Shown here: one piece after another, positions 16,795 through 25,201 of the stretch
How the letters are laid out: every line of letters begins with the position of its first letter
How positions within the stretch are numbered: the stretch's first letter is position 1
NCBI RefSeq assembly: GCF_002214525.1
Contig: NZ_CP015104.1
Coordinates: forward strand, 806,001-870,000
Direction: 5' to 3'
Length of the DNA stretch: 64,000 bases
Origin: Thermococcus sp. P6
Lineage (GTDB): Archaea; Methanobacteriota_B; Thermococci; Thermococcales; Thermococcaceae
Translations under genes and position numbers: made by a program
The notes under the pieces: generated by a model
Database searches by the model: none
What the model was told of the DNA's origin: nothing
Seen by the model: the letters and a program-made list of their open reading frames with translations, nothing else

Positions 16795-16840
16795 GCCCCT
16801 AAAGGGATCTAAATAAATACTTTATCGCAATAAAATATAG
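16795..16840 (-). promoter_or_regulatory. Promoter region of pitA
   Basis: The gap between the phosphoesterase gene and pitA is A/T-rich. On the minus strand it contains AAAGTATTTATTTAG about 25 bases before the pitA start, a good TATA candidate. I found no clear inverted repeat that would mark a phosphate regulator. Confidence 0.4.
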
Positions 16841-16879
16841 TTAGCTACCGAGAGCTATATAGCAAAAATAGATAGAGGA

Positions 16880-18493
16880 TCAGGGGCTGACCTTCACGGG
16901 TTCGGCCTTTATCTCCCCCGAAGAGCTCAGGGAAAGCCTGACGTAGTGGTAGAAGCCGCCCTCGTCGGGTTCCGCGTAGAGGGGAGCCCCTCCGCCTCCC
17001 GTGATCACGTACCTGACGCCATCGATCTCCCCGTCCCAGAACATGTGAATGTGGCTGAAGATTCCAAAGGCGCCGTAGTCCCTCATGAGTTCGAGGAGCC
17101 TCTTCGCGTCCGCCGGATTCATGGCGTGGTCTCCGTTCTCCCTCGGGTCAACCGGTGGGGTGTGCATAACTATTATCGGCTTCCTGCCCGTTGCGTTGGC
17201 CCTCTCGAGCTCCTCCTCGAGCCACTTCCACTGCTCATCGCTCAGGCCGTAGTTGTGGTTGACGTTGTCCATGAAGATGTAGTAGTAACTCCCGAGGGCG
17301 AAGGAATAATCCGTCGGCCCGAAGAGCCTGTGGTAGACGTTCGTTCCCTCCACGCGGTACTCGTGGTTTCCGGCGGCGATGAAGATGGGCCTGTTCCACT
17401 TCCATTCCTTGAGCAGTTCGGCCCATTCGTCGACCCTACCGGAGTAGACGAGGTCGCCACCGTCCACGATGAAAACCCCTTCCTCGGAGTTGATGGCGTC
17501 CCTGATCCTGAGGAACACGGGCGGAAGCTCTTTCCCTCCGTCGGGCCTGTGGTCCCCGAAAACAAGAACCGTGTAGTTCCCGATGTCCTTCGGGGTCACG
17601 CTGAACGAGGGATCCGAAGTTTCGAACTCGACCCACGTCTCGCCCCTTCTGGCCCCGGTCGGGAGGTTGAGCACGGATGGATTGGTGTTCTCTATAACGT
17701 AGGTCAGCTTAACCCCCCGGGGATTCTTTATCTCCACGCTCACGTTGAACCCGAGGGCGTGGATGTGGACTTTTGAGCCGTTGACGAGCCTGATGAAACC
17801 GCCCCTGACGGTAACGTTCTCACCCTCGACGACGCGCCAGTAGTAGACGAAGGGTTCTTTGACATTAAAGGAGCTCAGGTACCAGTACTCGCCTTTATCG
17901 GGGATTCCATCCCAGTCGTTGTCCCCTATGACCTTCAGGAGAACCCCCTCGAACTCGCCGCTCCTCACAACGTCGTTAACGTTCGGAGCTTTGCCCCCCT
18001 TCAGTTCCATGGCGTACTCGAGGGCCGCCCCGACGCCGGCCTTGCCCGTTCCCGTGAAGACGAAGTTTGCCCTACCGTTGTCGTTGAAGGCCACGAAGAT
18101 GCCCTTATCCTCCCCAACGAACCTAATGCCCTGCCTGTAGGCGATGTAGCCGAAGTAGTCGTTGACCGTTATCAGGATCGGCCTTCCCCTGAGGAGCGAC
18201 CTCGCGTCCTTCGGCGATAGAATCGCCACCCCGCCGTCGTACTGATTTGCTGGAAGTATCTGAGCGCTGGGGAAGTAGTGTTCCGCGAGATCCTGGTAAC
18301 CCTCGCTCACGTAAACCTTGGAGATGTTGGCCAGTTCGTACCAGTGGGCGAGGACGTCTCCCTTACCGTAGGCCCCGAAGTCGATGCCGCTCGAGTGGGT
18401 CGTTTCCGTCGTGGTATCCGTCACCCGCTCGGAGCTCATGCATCCGGCCACGAGAACGACAAGGACCAGCAGGAATACCGCAACCTTCCTCAT
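16880..18493 (-). CDS. Secreted metallophosphoesterase lipoprotein
   Basis: 537 residues. It has a lipoprotein signal with lipobox VAGC (Cys18) followed by a Thr-rich linker, so it is anchored outside the cell. Residues about 40-300 are a poorly recognised extracellular region with beta-sandwich character. The rest is a calcineurin-type phosphoesterase: VFGDHRPDGG, VDGGDLVYSG, AAGNHEYR, VMHTPPVD and FSHIHMFW supply the dimetal ligands. Next to pitA and the PhoU-like gene it probably releases phosphate from external esters for uptake; that role is inferred. Minus-strand TATA GGTTTTAAGC and CCGGTGA precede the ATG. Confidence 0.88.
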   Translation of the reverse strand: MRKVAVFLLVLVVLVAGCMSSERVTDTTTETTHSSGIDFGAYGKGDVLAHWYELANISKVYVSEGYQDLAEHYFPSAQILPANQYDGGVAILSPKDARSLLRGRPILITVNDYFGYIAYRQGIRFVGEDKGIFVAFNDNGRANFVFTGTGKAGVGAALEYAMELKGGKAPNVNDVVRSGEFEGVLLKVIGDNDWDGIPDKGEYWYLSSFNVKEPFVYYWRVVEGENVTVRGGFIRLVNGSKVHIHALGFNVSVEIKNPRGVKLTYVIENTNPSVLNLPTGARRGETWVEFETSDPSFSVTPKDIGNYTVLVFGDHRPDGGKELPPVFLRIRDAINSEEGVFIVDGGDLVYSGRVDEWAELLKEWKWNRPIFIAAGNHEYRVEGTNVYHRLFGPTDYSFALGSYYYIFMDNVNHNYGLSDEQWKWLEEELERANATGRKPIIVMHTPPVDPRENGDHAMNPADAKRLLELMRDYGAFGIFSHIHMFWDGEIDGVRYVITGGGGAPLYAEPDEGGFYHYVRLSLSSSGEIKAEPVKVSP

Positions 18494-18586
18494 GTTTTCA
18501 CCGGGGGAACTGGGGTGGAAAGCTTAAAACCGTTTTGAATCCGGCAGGTTTAAATAAAGGCGCTCCAACTACCTCCGGGTGATACC

Positions 18587-18952
18587 ATGTTCGTGGGCCA
18601 TTACAGGGACGTCCCTGAGAAGGATACGGGTTTTGAGGGCGTTACCATCAGGTGGCTCGTTTCTCCAAAGCTCGGGGCGAGGAACTACGCCATGCGCTAC
18701 TTCACCCTGAGGAAAGATGCCGAGATTCCGATCCACCAGCACGACTGGGAGCACGAGATATTCATCGTCAAAGGGGAAGGAGCCATAACCAACGGCGAGA
18801 AAACGGTGAGGGTGAAGGCCGGGGATTTCCTCTACGTTCCCCCCAACGAGCCCCACGGTTACAGAGCTCTGGGCGAGACCTTCGAATTCCTCTGCATAAT
18901 CCCCGCCAGAAAGGAGGCCATACCTGAAGAGGAATGGGCTGGGGATGTGTGA
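18587..18952 (+). CDS. Cupin-domain protein
   Basis: 121 residues forming one cupin barrel. Metal ligands are His50, His52 and Glu57 (IHQHDWEHEIFIVKGEG) and His90 (VPPNEPHGYRA). Small archaeal cupins can be isomerases, dioxygenases or sugar-binding proteins; the substrate is not evident. A TATA box GTTTAAATAAA at about 18550 lies upstream, with GGTGATACC before the ATG. T-rich sequence after the stop (18954-18958) is a likely terminator. Confidence 0.85.
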   Translation: MFVGHYRDVPEKDTGFEGVTIRWLVSPKLGARNYAMRYFTLRKDAEIPIHQHDWEHEIFIVKGEGAITNGEKTVRVKAGDFLYVPPNEPHGYRALGETFEFLCIIPARKEAIPEEEWAGDV

Positions 18953-19000
18953 CTTTTTGTTCCAACACTCTTTTGGATATTCCATCGCCTTACGTCCCGG

Positions 19001-20275
19001 TTAGAGGGCTGTCCCTTTAAGATAGGTCGAGCCGGCCTGATCGACGCGGGCCCTCAGGAACTCGCCGGGCTCACCGGAGTCGAGGATTATCTCCTTGTAG
19101 TTGAAGGTTCTTCCCTCAACCCCTCCCTTCTTGCCCTCCCCGTGGACGAGGACCTCAACCTCCCTGCCGAGGTACGTCTCGTTTATCTCGTGGGCTATCC
19201 TGAGCCTGAGCCTGTGGAGGGTCCTCGAGCGCTCCTTGACCTTCCAGCCGGGCAACTGCTTCCACCTCGCGGCCACCGTTCCCGGCCTCGGCGAGTAGCG
19301 GGAGACGTTTACCTTGTCCGGCCTCACCCTCTCCACGAGTTCAAGGGTGTTCTTAAAGGCCTCATCGTCCTCTCCCGGAAAGCCGACTATAACGTCCGTG
19401 TTGAGGTTCAGATGGGGAATCCTCCTGCGGAAGGCCCTCACTATCTCCTCGAACTCCTCAACGGTGTAGCCTCTCCCCATCCTCCTGAGGACCCCGTCGT
19501 CCCCGCTCTGGACCGGAAGGTGAAGGAACCTGTAAACCTTCGGGTTGAGGTACGCCTCAAGGAGTTCGTCGAGCATGTCCAGAACATGATCGGGGTTCAT
19601 CATCCCGACCCTTATCCTGAAGTCGCCTTCGATGGCCGTTATCTCATCGAGAAGCTCCGCCAGATTCGTCCCTATATCGAACCCGTAACAGCCCGTATCC
19701 TCGGCCGACAGCCTTATCTCCCTGTAGCCTCTCGCCAGCGCTTCTTTAACCCAGCGTACAACAAGCTCAGGCCTGTAACTCTTCAGAACGCCCCTCGCAA
19801 AGCGGGTGGCGCAGTAGGTGCACCCTCCGAGACAGCCCTCCGCTATGGGCACGGTGAAGGCCACGCTTTCCTTCCAGAGGCGGGGGAAGAGGAGCTTATC
19901 GGGGTTTCTCTCACGCCATCCCTCAACGCTGACGAGTTTCTCACCGCGCTCGGCAAGGCTCACCGCTTCGGCTATTCTGTCGATGCTCTTCACTCCGAGA
20001 ATGGCAGAAACCCGGGGGTCTATGGCAGCTGGGTTAACGTGGGGCAGGCAACCGGTGGCGATGACCTTCTTACCCGAGTTCAGCAGTTCCTTTATCCTTT
20101 TGCTCATATGCCTTTCAGTGGGATCCTTCACGGCGCAGGTGTTGACCACCACGTAGTCGGCCTTCTCGGGGCTCTCCACGAGCTCGTAACCAGCATCGAG
20201 GAGGATGGCCTCCATGATCTCAGCATCGGCCCTGTTTCTGGCGCAACCGTAGGTCTCGACGTGAACCCTTACCAT
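19001..20275 (-). CDS. tRNA t6A methylthiotransferase (e-MtaB/CDKAL1 type)
   Basis: 424 residues. It adds a methylthio group to t6A37 of ANN-decoding tRNAs. The UPF0004 domain has Cys11, Cys47 and Cys76; the radical-SAM motif CLGGCTYC has Cys148, 152 and 155; a TRAM domain ends the protein (from about residue 365). The substrate class (t6A rather than i6A) is inferred from the archaeal e-MtaB group. It fits with the t6A gene kae1 found further along the window. Confidence 0.92.
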   Translation of the reverse strand: MVRVHVETYGCARNRADAEIMEAILLDAGYELVESPEKADYVVVNTCAVKDPTERHMSKRIKELLNSGKKVIATGCLPHVNPAAIDPRVSAILGVKSIDRIAEAVSLAERGEKLVSVEGWRERNPDKLLFPRLWKESVAFTVPIAEGCLGGCTYCATRFARGVLKSYRPELVVRWVKEALARGYREIRLSAEDTGCYGFDIGTNLAELLDEITAIEGDFRIRVGMMNPDHVLDMLDELLEAYLNPKVYRFLHLPVQSGDDGVLRRMGRGYTVEEFEEIVRAFRRRIPHLNLNTDVIVGFPGEDDEAFKNTLELVERVRPDKVNVSRYSPRPGTVAARWKQLPGWKVKERSRTLHRLRLRIAHEINETYLGREVEVLVHGEGKKGGVEGRTFNYKEIILDSGEPGEFLRARVDQAGSTYLKGTAL

Positions 20276-20369
20276 CCCTGTCCGCTGGGAAAGTTGACTT
20301 AAAAAGTGTGCGGTTAGAAGGCAAATAGGGGGAATTCAGAATGAGGAATAAGAATGAAAGGAAGGAAAA

Positions 20370-20582
20370 TCAGATGACTTCCGCGAAAGCGAACCTTCTC
20401 TTGACGGAGTTGATAACCACTTCAACCTCGTCTCCAACTTTCGTGTTCGGGACGAAGATGACAAACCCCTTTATCTTGGCGATACCATCGCCACCCTTTC
20501 CAAGGCTCTCTATCCTAACCCTGTACCTTTCTCCAACCTTAACGGGGGCTTCGTAGCCACCGCCAAACCTATCTCCATACAT
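20370..20582 (-). CDS. TRAM-domain RNA-binding protein
   Basis: 70 residues: a glycine-rich N terminus followed by one TRAM domain ([31 protein letters not shown]). Stand-alone archaeal TRAM proteins bind RNA and act like cold-shock chaperones. The ATG at 20582 is preceded by GGTG at the right spacing. The frame continues to a GTG at 20645, which also has an upstream GGAGGGG, so a 91-residue form cannot be excluded. A minus-strand TATA CTTTATAAAC lies at about 20665-20674. Confidence 0.85.
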   Translation of the reverse strand: MYGDRFGGGYEAPVKVGERYRVRIESLGKGGDGIAKIKGFVIFVPNTKVGDEVEVVINSVKRRFAFAEVI

Positions 20583-20698
20583 TTCCGACACCAACTCTTT
20601 CGAATTTTTGGAACTCCCTCGAAGAGACCCCGAGAAGAGTCCCACTGACTGGTCCCCTCCAGAGTTTATAAAGCTTTGGGTGACTTTCTAAACCTTTG

Positions 20699-20715
20699 GT
20701 TGACAACGAACCGTT
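20699..20715. promoter_or_regulatory. SurR-type site upstream of mbh operon
   Basis: GTTGACAACGAACCGTT matches the extended SurR consensus GTT-N3-AAC-N5-GTT exactly. SurR is the redox-sensitive regulator of Pyrococcus/Thermococcus that activates hydrogenase operons in the absence of sulfur. A T/A-rich TATA-like element (about 20721-20733) follows directly, giving the upstream-of-TATA arrangement expected for activation. The implied leader before mbhA is about 80-90 bases. Confidence 0.8.
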
Positions 20716-20836
20716 TCCTACTTTTATTTTAAATTCTAAGCTTTAAAAAACCCTTTTAAAAGCATAGAATCTATAAAAGAACGGAAATAAAAAAACAAAG
20801 ACCTAAAATTATTCCTTGCGGAGAGGGGGTGTTAAG

Positions 20837-21337
20837 GTGTCGTTCATCGTTGCCTTCCTCTGGAGCTACGTCCTCTGGCTGGTGCTGACCGCGGGCAGTG
20901 AGGGGATGCTCTGGAGCACGGAGGAGCTCGTTGCGGGTGTTCTGTTCTCAGCGGTAGTGGCGTTCGCCACGAGGAACCTGATAGGGGAAAAAGCGGGTCG
21001 TTTCCTCAATCCGGTGAAGTGGGCGGGCTTTGTGATCTACGCGATCGGTCCTCTCTTCTGGGGAATGGTCAGGGCAAACTTCGACGTTGCCTACAGGGTC
21101 ATAACGGGAAAGATAAAGCCCGGGATAGTTCGGGTTCCCGTTGAGCTGGAAAACGACGCCCAGTATACACTGCTGAGCAACTCAATAACCCTGACCCCCG
21201 GAACCCTGACGATAGACGCCTGTCCCGAAGAGAAGGCGCTCTACGTTCACTGGATAAACGTTACCGAGAGGGAACCCAAAGATTCCAGTGTCGTGGCGGG
21301 CTCCTTTGAGAAATGGGCGAGGTGGCTGGGAAGATGA
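20837..21337 (+). CDS. mbhA: Membrane-bound hydrogenase subunit MbhA (MrpE-like)
   Basis: 166 residues. It is the first gene of the 14-gene mbh operon. It has two N-terminal hydrophobic segments and an MrpE/MnhE-type cytoplasmic region (SITLTPGTLTIDACPEEKALYVHWINV). It belongs to the Na+/H+ antiporter-like module of the complex. The GTG at 20837 is chosen because GGGGGTG lies six bases before it; a TTG seven codons upstream lacks a site. It overlaps mbhB by four bases. Confidence 0.92.
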   Translation: MSFIVAFLWSYVLWLVLTAGSEGMLWSTEELVAGVLFSAVVAFATRNLIGEKAGRFLNPVKWAGFVIYAIGPLFWGMVRANFDVAYRVITGKIKPGIVRVPVELENDAQYTLLSNSITLTPGTLTIDACPEEKALYVHWINVTEREPKDSSVVAGSFEKWARWLGR

Positions 21338-21597
21338 TGGCCCCGGAGTTCTTTTACGCGGTGGTGGTCATAGTTATAAGCGCATTTCTGGCGCTTTTCA
21401 GGGTGCTACTGGGCCCGAGCGTGCCCGACAGGGTCGTTGGGGTTGACACGGTAAACACCCTCATCGTCGCCGCCATGGTTCTCCTTGGAGCGGCCTACGA
21501 CAGGACGATATACATCGACATAGCCATCGTTTACGCCCTCCTGAGCTACGTTGGAACGCTGGCCATAGCGAGGTACCTTCAGGGGGGATTGAAGTGA
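21334..21597 (+). CDS. mbhB: Membrane-bound hydrogenase subunit MbhB (MrpF-like)
   Basis: 87 residues, three transmembrane helices, MrpF family (RVLLGPSVPDRVVGVDTVNTLIV). It is part of the antiporter-like module. Two adjacent ATGs (21334 and 21337) overlap the mbhA stop codon; an in-frame ATG at 21313 inside mbhA lacks good spacing. It overlaps mbhC by four bases. Confidence 0.9.
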   Translation: MMAPEFFYAVVVIVISAFLALFRVLLGPSVPDRVVGVDTVNTLIVAAMVLLGAAYDRTIYIDIAIVYALLSYVGTLAIARYLQGGLK

Positions 21598-21962
21598 ACG
21601 CCGTTACGTACCTGATCTACGCCTTTCTGGGGATAAGCATCGCCTTCAACCTTCTCGGCAGCTTTGCCCTTCACAGGTTCCCCGACGTTTACACGAGACT
21701 CCACGGGGCCACGAAGTGCACGACCTTCGGGACCATCTTCGCGATTCTGGCGGTGGTCCTCCACGGGGCCTACAGATTAAACCTCACCGGCGACCCCAAG
21801 TACCTCCAGATGGCGCTTCACGCTCTGGTTGCTCTGATAGCGCTCCTTATCACGAACCCCACGGGAGCCCATGCCATAGCAAAAGCGGCCCATCTCAGCG
21901 GGTACAAACCGGTGAAAGCGGTCGTCGATGCCTACGAAGAGAAGATGGGGGGTGCGAAATGA
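21594..21962 (+). CDS. mbhC: Membrane-bound hydrogenase subunit MbhC (MrpG-like)
   Basis: 122 residues, MrpG/MnhG family. It has three membrane helices and the conserved HRFPDVYTRLHGATKCTTFG. It starts at a GTG overlapping the mbhB stop (GTGA). It belongs to the ion-translocating module of the hydrogenase. Confidence 0.92.
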   Translation: MNAVTYLIYAFLGISIAFNLLGSFALHRFPDVYTRLHGATKCTTFGTIFAILAVVLHGAYRLNLTGDPKYLQMALHALVALIALLITNPTGAHAIAKAAHLSGYKPVKAVVDAYEEKMGGAK

Positions 21963-22225
21963 ACGCCCTTTCCCTCGACATGGCGGTGCAGTTCGGGATA
22001 CTCCTCGGGATACTGCTGGCAACCTACGTGACCATAACCATGCGCGACCTCCTCAGCGCGGCCATAGCCTCGGCCACGATGAGCCTGCTCCTCAGCCTCG
22101 AGTTCTACATGCTCCACGCCCCGGACGTTGCCATAGCCGAAGCCGCCGTTGGGGCGGGGGTCGTCACGGCCGTGGTGGTTTACGGGATAGCCAAGACCGA
22201 GAGATGGGAGCGTGAGGGACCATGA
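21959..22225 (+). CDS. mbhD: Membrane-bound hydrogenase subunit MbhD
   Basis: 88 residues with three hydrophobic helices, matching the C-terminal fragment of MrpA (DUF4040-type: MSLLLSLEFYMLHAPDVAIAEAAVGAG). It carries acidic and histidine residues on the proposed ion path. ATGA overlap with mbhC and four-base overlap with mbhE fit a tightly coupled operon. Confidence 0.9.
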   Translation: MNALSLDMAVQFGILLGILLATYVTITMRDLLSAAIASATMSLLLSLEFYMLHAPDVAIAEAAVGAGVVTAVVVYGIAKTERWEREGP

Positions 22226-22521
22226 ACCGGACCTTTGGAGGCCTCGCACTGCTGTTCCTCCTCGGAGTCCTTCTGGCGGTTGCGAACCCCTCAACGGGGA
22301 TAAAGTTCGGTCCCGGCGGGGACGAGTGGATGAAGTACCGCTATACGGATCAGTATTACATAGACCACGGTCCCGAAGAAACCGGCGGGGCGAACGTGGT
22401 TACGGACATAGTCTTCGACTACCGTGGTTACGATACCCTCGGGGAAGCCACGGTTCTTTTCACGGCCATAGCGGGGGCCGTTGCCCTTCTCAGACCATGG
22501 AGGAGGGATGGGGATGAGTGA
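22222..22521 (+). CDS. mbhE: Membrane-bound hydrogenase subunit MbhE
   Basis: 99 residues. One N-terminal helix, an extracytoplasmic stretch (YRYTDQYYIDHGPEETGGANVVTDIVFDYRGYDTLGE) and a C-terminal helix, as in MrpA/MrpB-derived MbhE. It is part of the membrane antiporter module. The ATG overlaps the mbhD stop. Confidence 0.9.
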   Translation: MNRTFGGLALLFLLGVLLAVANPSTGIKFGPGGDEWMKYRYTDQYYIDHGPEETGGANVVTDIVFDYRGYDTLGEATVLFTAIAGAVALLRPWRRDGDE

Positions 22522-22966
22522 GGAACGCGGGATGGGTATCATAGTGGAAACCATCGCGAGGGCCACCATCCCTCTCATAGGTATATTCGGAGCTTACGTG
22601 GTCTCGCACGGTCACCTCACCCCGGGGGGTGGCTTTCAGGGAGGGGCCACCATAGCGGGAGCCGGGATACTCTTCCTCATAGCCTTCGGCCTCGGCGAGA
22701 TGAAGCAACACTACAATAAAAACCTCTACTCCATTCTGGAGGGTCTCGGCGGGCTGGCGTTCCTCGGCATGGCCATGCTGGGCATTGGCGTGGCCTTTTT
22801 CTACAACACGCTCTGGCACAACGGACCCATCTTCAACGGTCGGCCCGGAACACTGCTTTCCGCCGGGTACCTGCCCGTGATGAACATCGCCGTGGGGCTG
22901 AAGGTCTTCGCGGGACTGGTAAGCGCGATGGTTGCCATAGCCTCTTACAGGAGGTGGGGTAAATGA
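22514..22966 (+). CDS. mbhF: Membrane-bound hydrogenase subunit MbhF (MrpB-like)
   Basis: 150 residues, MrpB family, with four predicted helices and the signature SHGHLTPGGGFQGGATIAGAGILF. The ATG at 22514 is chosen because AGGAGGG lies seven bases before it; the ATG at 22508 directly abuts that site. It overlaps the 3' end of mbhE and the start of mbhG. Confidence 0.9.
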   Translation: MSEERGMGIIVETIARATIPLIGIFGAYVVSHGHLTPGGGFQGGATIAGAGILFLIAFGLGEMKQHYNKNLYSILEGLGGLAFLGMAMLGIGVAFFYNTLWHNGPIFNGRPGTLLSAGYLPVMNIAVGLKVFAGLVSAMVAIASYRRWGK

Positions 22967-23322
22967 TACCCTTCCAGTTCATCACGGCCTTCCTCATGGT
23001 GGGGATGGGAACGTACGCGCTCCTTTACAAGAGGAACCTCATCAAGCTGATTCTAGCCCTCAACATAATCGACTCCGGCGTGCACCTTCTCCTCATAAGC
23101 CTCGGCTACAGGATAGAACTCAAGAGCTTACCAACGGCACCGATTTACACGGGCTACGAGACGGTAAAAACGGCCATGGTGGGCCCGCTTCCTCAGGCTC
23201 TAACGCTCACCAGCATCGTCATAGGCGTCTGCGTGCTCTCGCTTGCGATGGCCCTGACCATAAACGCCTACAGGCATTACGGAAGCCTTGACATCAACAA
23301 ACTCAGGAGGTTGAGAGGATGA
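22963..23322 (+). CDS. mbhG: Membrane-bound hydrogenase subunit MbhG (MrpC/NuoK-like)
   Basis: 119 residues with three helices, homologous to MrpC and NuoK (GTYALLYKRNLIKLILALNIIDSGVHLLLISLGY). It is part of the ion pump adjoining MbhH. It overlaps mbhF and mbhH by four bases each. Confidence 0.92.
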   Translation: MIPFQFITAFLMVGMGTYALLYKRNLIKLILALNIIDSGVHLLLISLGYRIELKSLPTAPIYTGYETVKTAMVGPLPQALTLTSIVIGVCVLSLAMALTINAYRHYGSLDINKLRRLRG

Positions 23323-24848
23323 TCCCGTACCTCATAATAATCCCGCTCCTCGGGGCCTTCGCCATGCCCCTGATGGGCCTCGCCGGAAGAAAGGCCGGGG
23401 AGCTCTGGGCGGTCATCGTTACGCTCCTGACCTTCGGAGTCTCAATCGACGTTTTCAACACCGTCTGGAAGAAGGGGATCCTCGTTTACACCCTCGGGGC
23501 AAAGAGCCCGATAGGGAAGGGCGTGGACTTCCCCGTGAGGATAGTCTGGGAGGTCGACCTGCTGGGAGCCCTGCTGGCCCTCGTGGTGGCCTTCGTAACC
23601 CTCGTGGTGGTGGTGTACTCGATCGAGTACATGAAGCACGATACCGGATTGGAGAAGTACTACACCCTCGTCATGCTCCTCGAGGTCGGGATGCTCGGCA
23701 TAGCGATGACCGGCGACCTCTTCAACTTCTACGTCTTCTTTGAGATAACGGGGATAGCGAGCTACGCCCTCGTCGCCTTCAGGAACGACACATGGGAGGG
23801 CATCGAGGCGGGCATAAAGTACATGTTCGCCGGCTCTCTCGCGAGCTCCCTCGTCCTCCTCGGGGTAGTCCTCCTCTACGGCCAGTACGGAACGCTGACG
23901 ATGGCCTACCTCTCAAAGATGATAACCGGGAACCCGACGTTCACATCCCGGGTTGCCCTTGGACTGCTCATCGGGGGGCTTCTCTTCAAGAGCGGTGCCG
24001 TTCCCGTCCACATGTGGCTCGCCGATGCCCATCCGGCGGCGCCCAGCTCCATCAGTGCCATGCTCTCCGGTCTCGTCATCAAACTGGGCGGGGTCTACGC
24101 CATTACAAGGCTCGCCTTCAGCGTTTTCGGCGGGGGAACGAACCTCAGAACGCTGGGCTGGGTGGTGATACTCTTCGCCTGCGCCACCCTGATAGTGGGC
24201 AACGCGATGGCAGTGGTCCAGACGGACATGAAGAGACTGCTGGCCTATTCCAGCGTCGGTCAGATCGGTTACATCCTGCTGGGGGTTGGGATAGGTCTCG
24301 CAGCCTACGGAAGCGAAGTGGGGAACGTGGCCCTCGCGGGGGCCATATACCATACCGTCAACCACGCCCTCATCAAGGCCCTTCTCTTCCTGATCGCCGG
24401 AGCGGTTATACATAACCTCGGAACGAGGAACCTCAACGAGCTGAGCGGCATAGCCAGGAGGATGCCCATCACGAGCTTCGCCTTCCTCGTGGGCGCGATG
24501 GCCATAATCGGCGTTCCACCCATGAACGGTTTCGCGAGCAAGTGGCTCATCTACGAGAGCTCCGCGCTCTTCAACCCGCTCGTGGGTGTTATAGCGATAA
24601 TCGGAACGGCCTTCAGCTTCGCCGCCTACATAAGGGTGGTCTTCACCTTCCTTGGAAGGCCCTGCGAGAGGGTTATGCAGGCCCAAGAGCCCGGAAAGGC
24701 CATGTTGCTTCCGATGCTCATTCTCGTGGCCGCTATAGTACTCACAGGACTCTTCCCGTGGATAATCAGCGACAGGGTGATGCTGCCCGCGGCAAAAATG
24801 CTCGAAAACACCGGAAATTACGTATCGGCCGTGCTTGGAGGTGCCTGA
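23319..24848 (+). CDS. mbhH: Membrane-bound hydrogenase subunit MbhH (MrpD/NuoL-M-N antiporter subunit)
   Basis: 509 residues with about 14 helices, the large antiporter-like subunit. Conserved features are EVGMLGIAMTGDLFNFYVFFEITGIASY (key Glu/Asp), LLFKSGAVPVHMWLADAHPAAPS with the lysine of the broken helix, and HTVNHALIKALLFLIAGAV. It couples proton reduction to ion translocation. One copy only is present; the related Mbx/Mbs sulfane reductase has two, which helps identify this operon as Mbh. Confidence 0.95.
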   Translation: MIPYLIIIPLLGAFAMPLMGLAGRKAGELWAVIVTLLTFGVSIDVFNTVWKKGILVYTLGAKSPIGKGVDFPVRIVWEVDLLGALLALVVAFVTLVVVVYSIEYMKHDTGLEKYYTLVMLLEVGMLGIAMTGDLFNFYVFFEITGIASYALVAFRNDTWEGIEAGIKYMFAGSLASSLVLLGVVLLYGQYGTLTMAYLSKMITGNPTFTSRVALGLLIGGLLFKSGAVPVHMWLADAHPAAPSSISAMLSGLVIKLGGVYAITRLAFSVFGGGTNLRTLGWVVILFACATLIVGNAMAVVQTDMKRLLAYSSVGQIGYILLGVGIGLAAYGSEVGNVALAGAIYHTVNHALIKALLFLIAGAVIHNLGTRNLNELSGIARRMPITSFAFLVGAMAIIGVPPMNGFASKWLIYESSALFNPLVGVIAIIGTAFSFAAYIRVVFTFLGRPCERVMQAQEPGKAMLLPMLILVAAIVLTGLFPWIISDRVMLPAAKMLENTGNYVSAVLGGA

Positions 24849-24849
24849 A

Positions 24850-25197
24850 ATGTTCGGCTACTGGGATGCCCTCTACTTCGTTTACGTCTTCACCGTAAGC
24901 CTGATCATCGCGTACCTCATCTACCTATGGGCCGAGCGCTCAAGCATGGGGACGAGAAGGGCAGGGGATGGAACGAAGATCTTCCTGAGCGGCGAGGATC
25001 AGGACATGGAGGTACCCCAATTCGAACACCTGAAGGGCCACGTAACCGGGAGGCACGTGATGTGGGGCCTCATCAGGGGAATTCAAAGGGTCTTCCTCTA
25101 CTTCCGGAGGGAGCACACCGGTCTGTTGAGCGATTACGTAAGCTACCTGCTCGTCACCACCGCCATAGTGGTCGGGGTACTCGTGGTGTGGGGGTGA
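24850..25197 (+). CDS. mbhI: Membrane-bound hydrogenase subunit MbhI
   Basis: 115 residues. An N-terminal helix, a hydrophilic central part and a C-terminal helix (YVSYLLVTTAIVVGVLVVWG). In the Mbh structure this subunit links the antiporter module to the hydrogenase module; here it lies exactly between the two gene groups. The ATG at 24850 follows the mbhH stop. Confidence 0.9.
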   Translation: MFGYWDALYFVYVFTVSLIIAYLIYLWAERSSMGTRRAGDGTKIFLSGEDQDMEVPQFEHLKGHVTGRHVMWGLIRGIQRVFLYFRREHTGLLSDYVSYLLVTTAIVVGVLVVWG

Positions 25198-25201
25198 GAG
25201 G

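Noticed and set aside
19142-20302. 386-codon plus-strand frame opposite the methylthiotransferase
   Set aside because: Shadow of a well-supported gene with three cysteine sets; composition is not protein-like.
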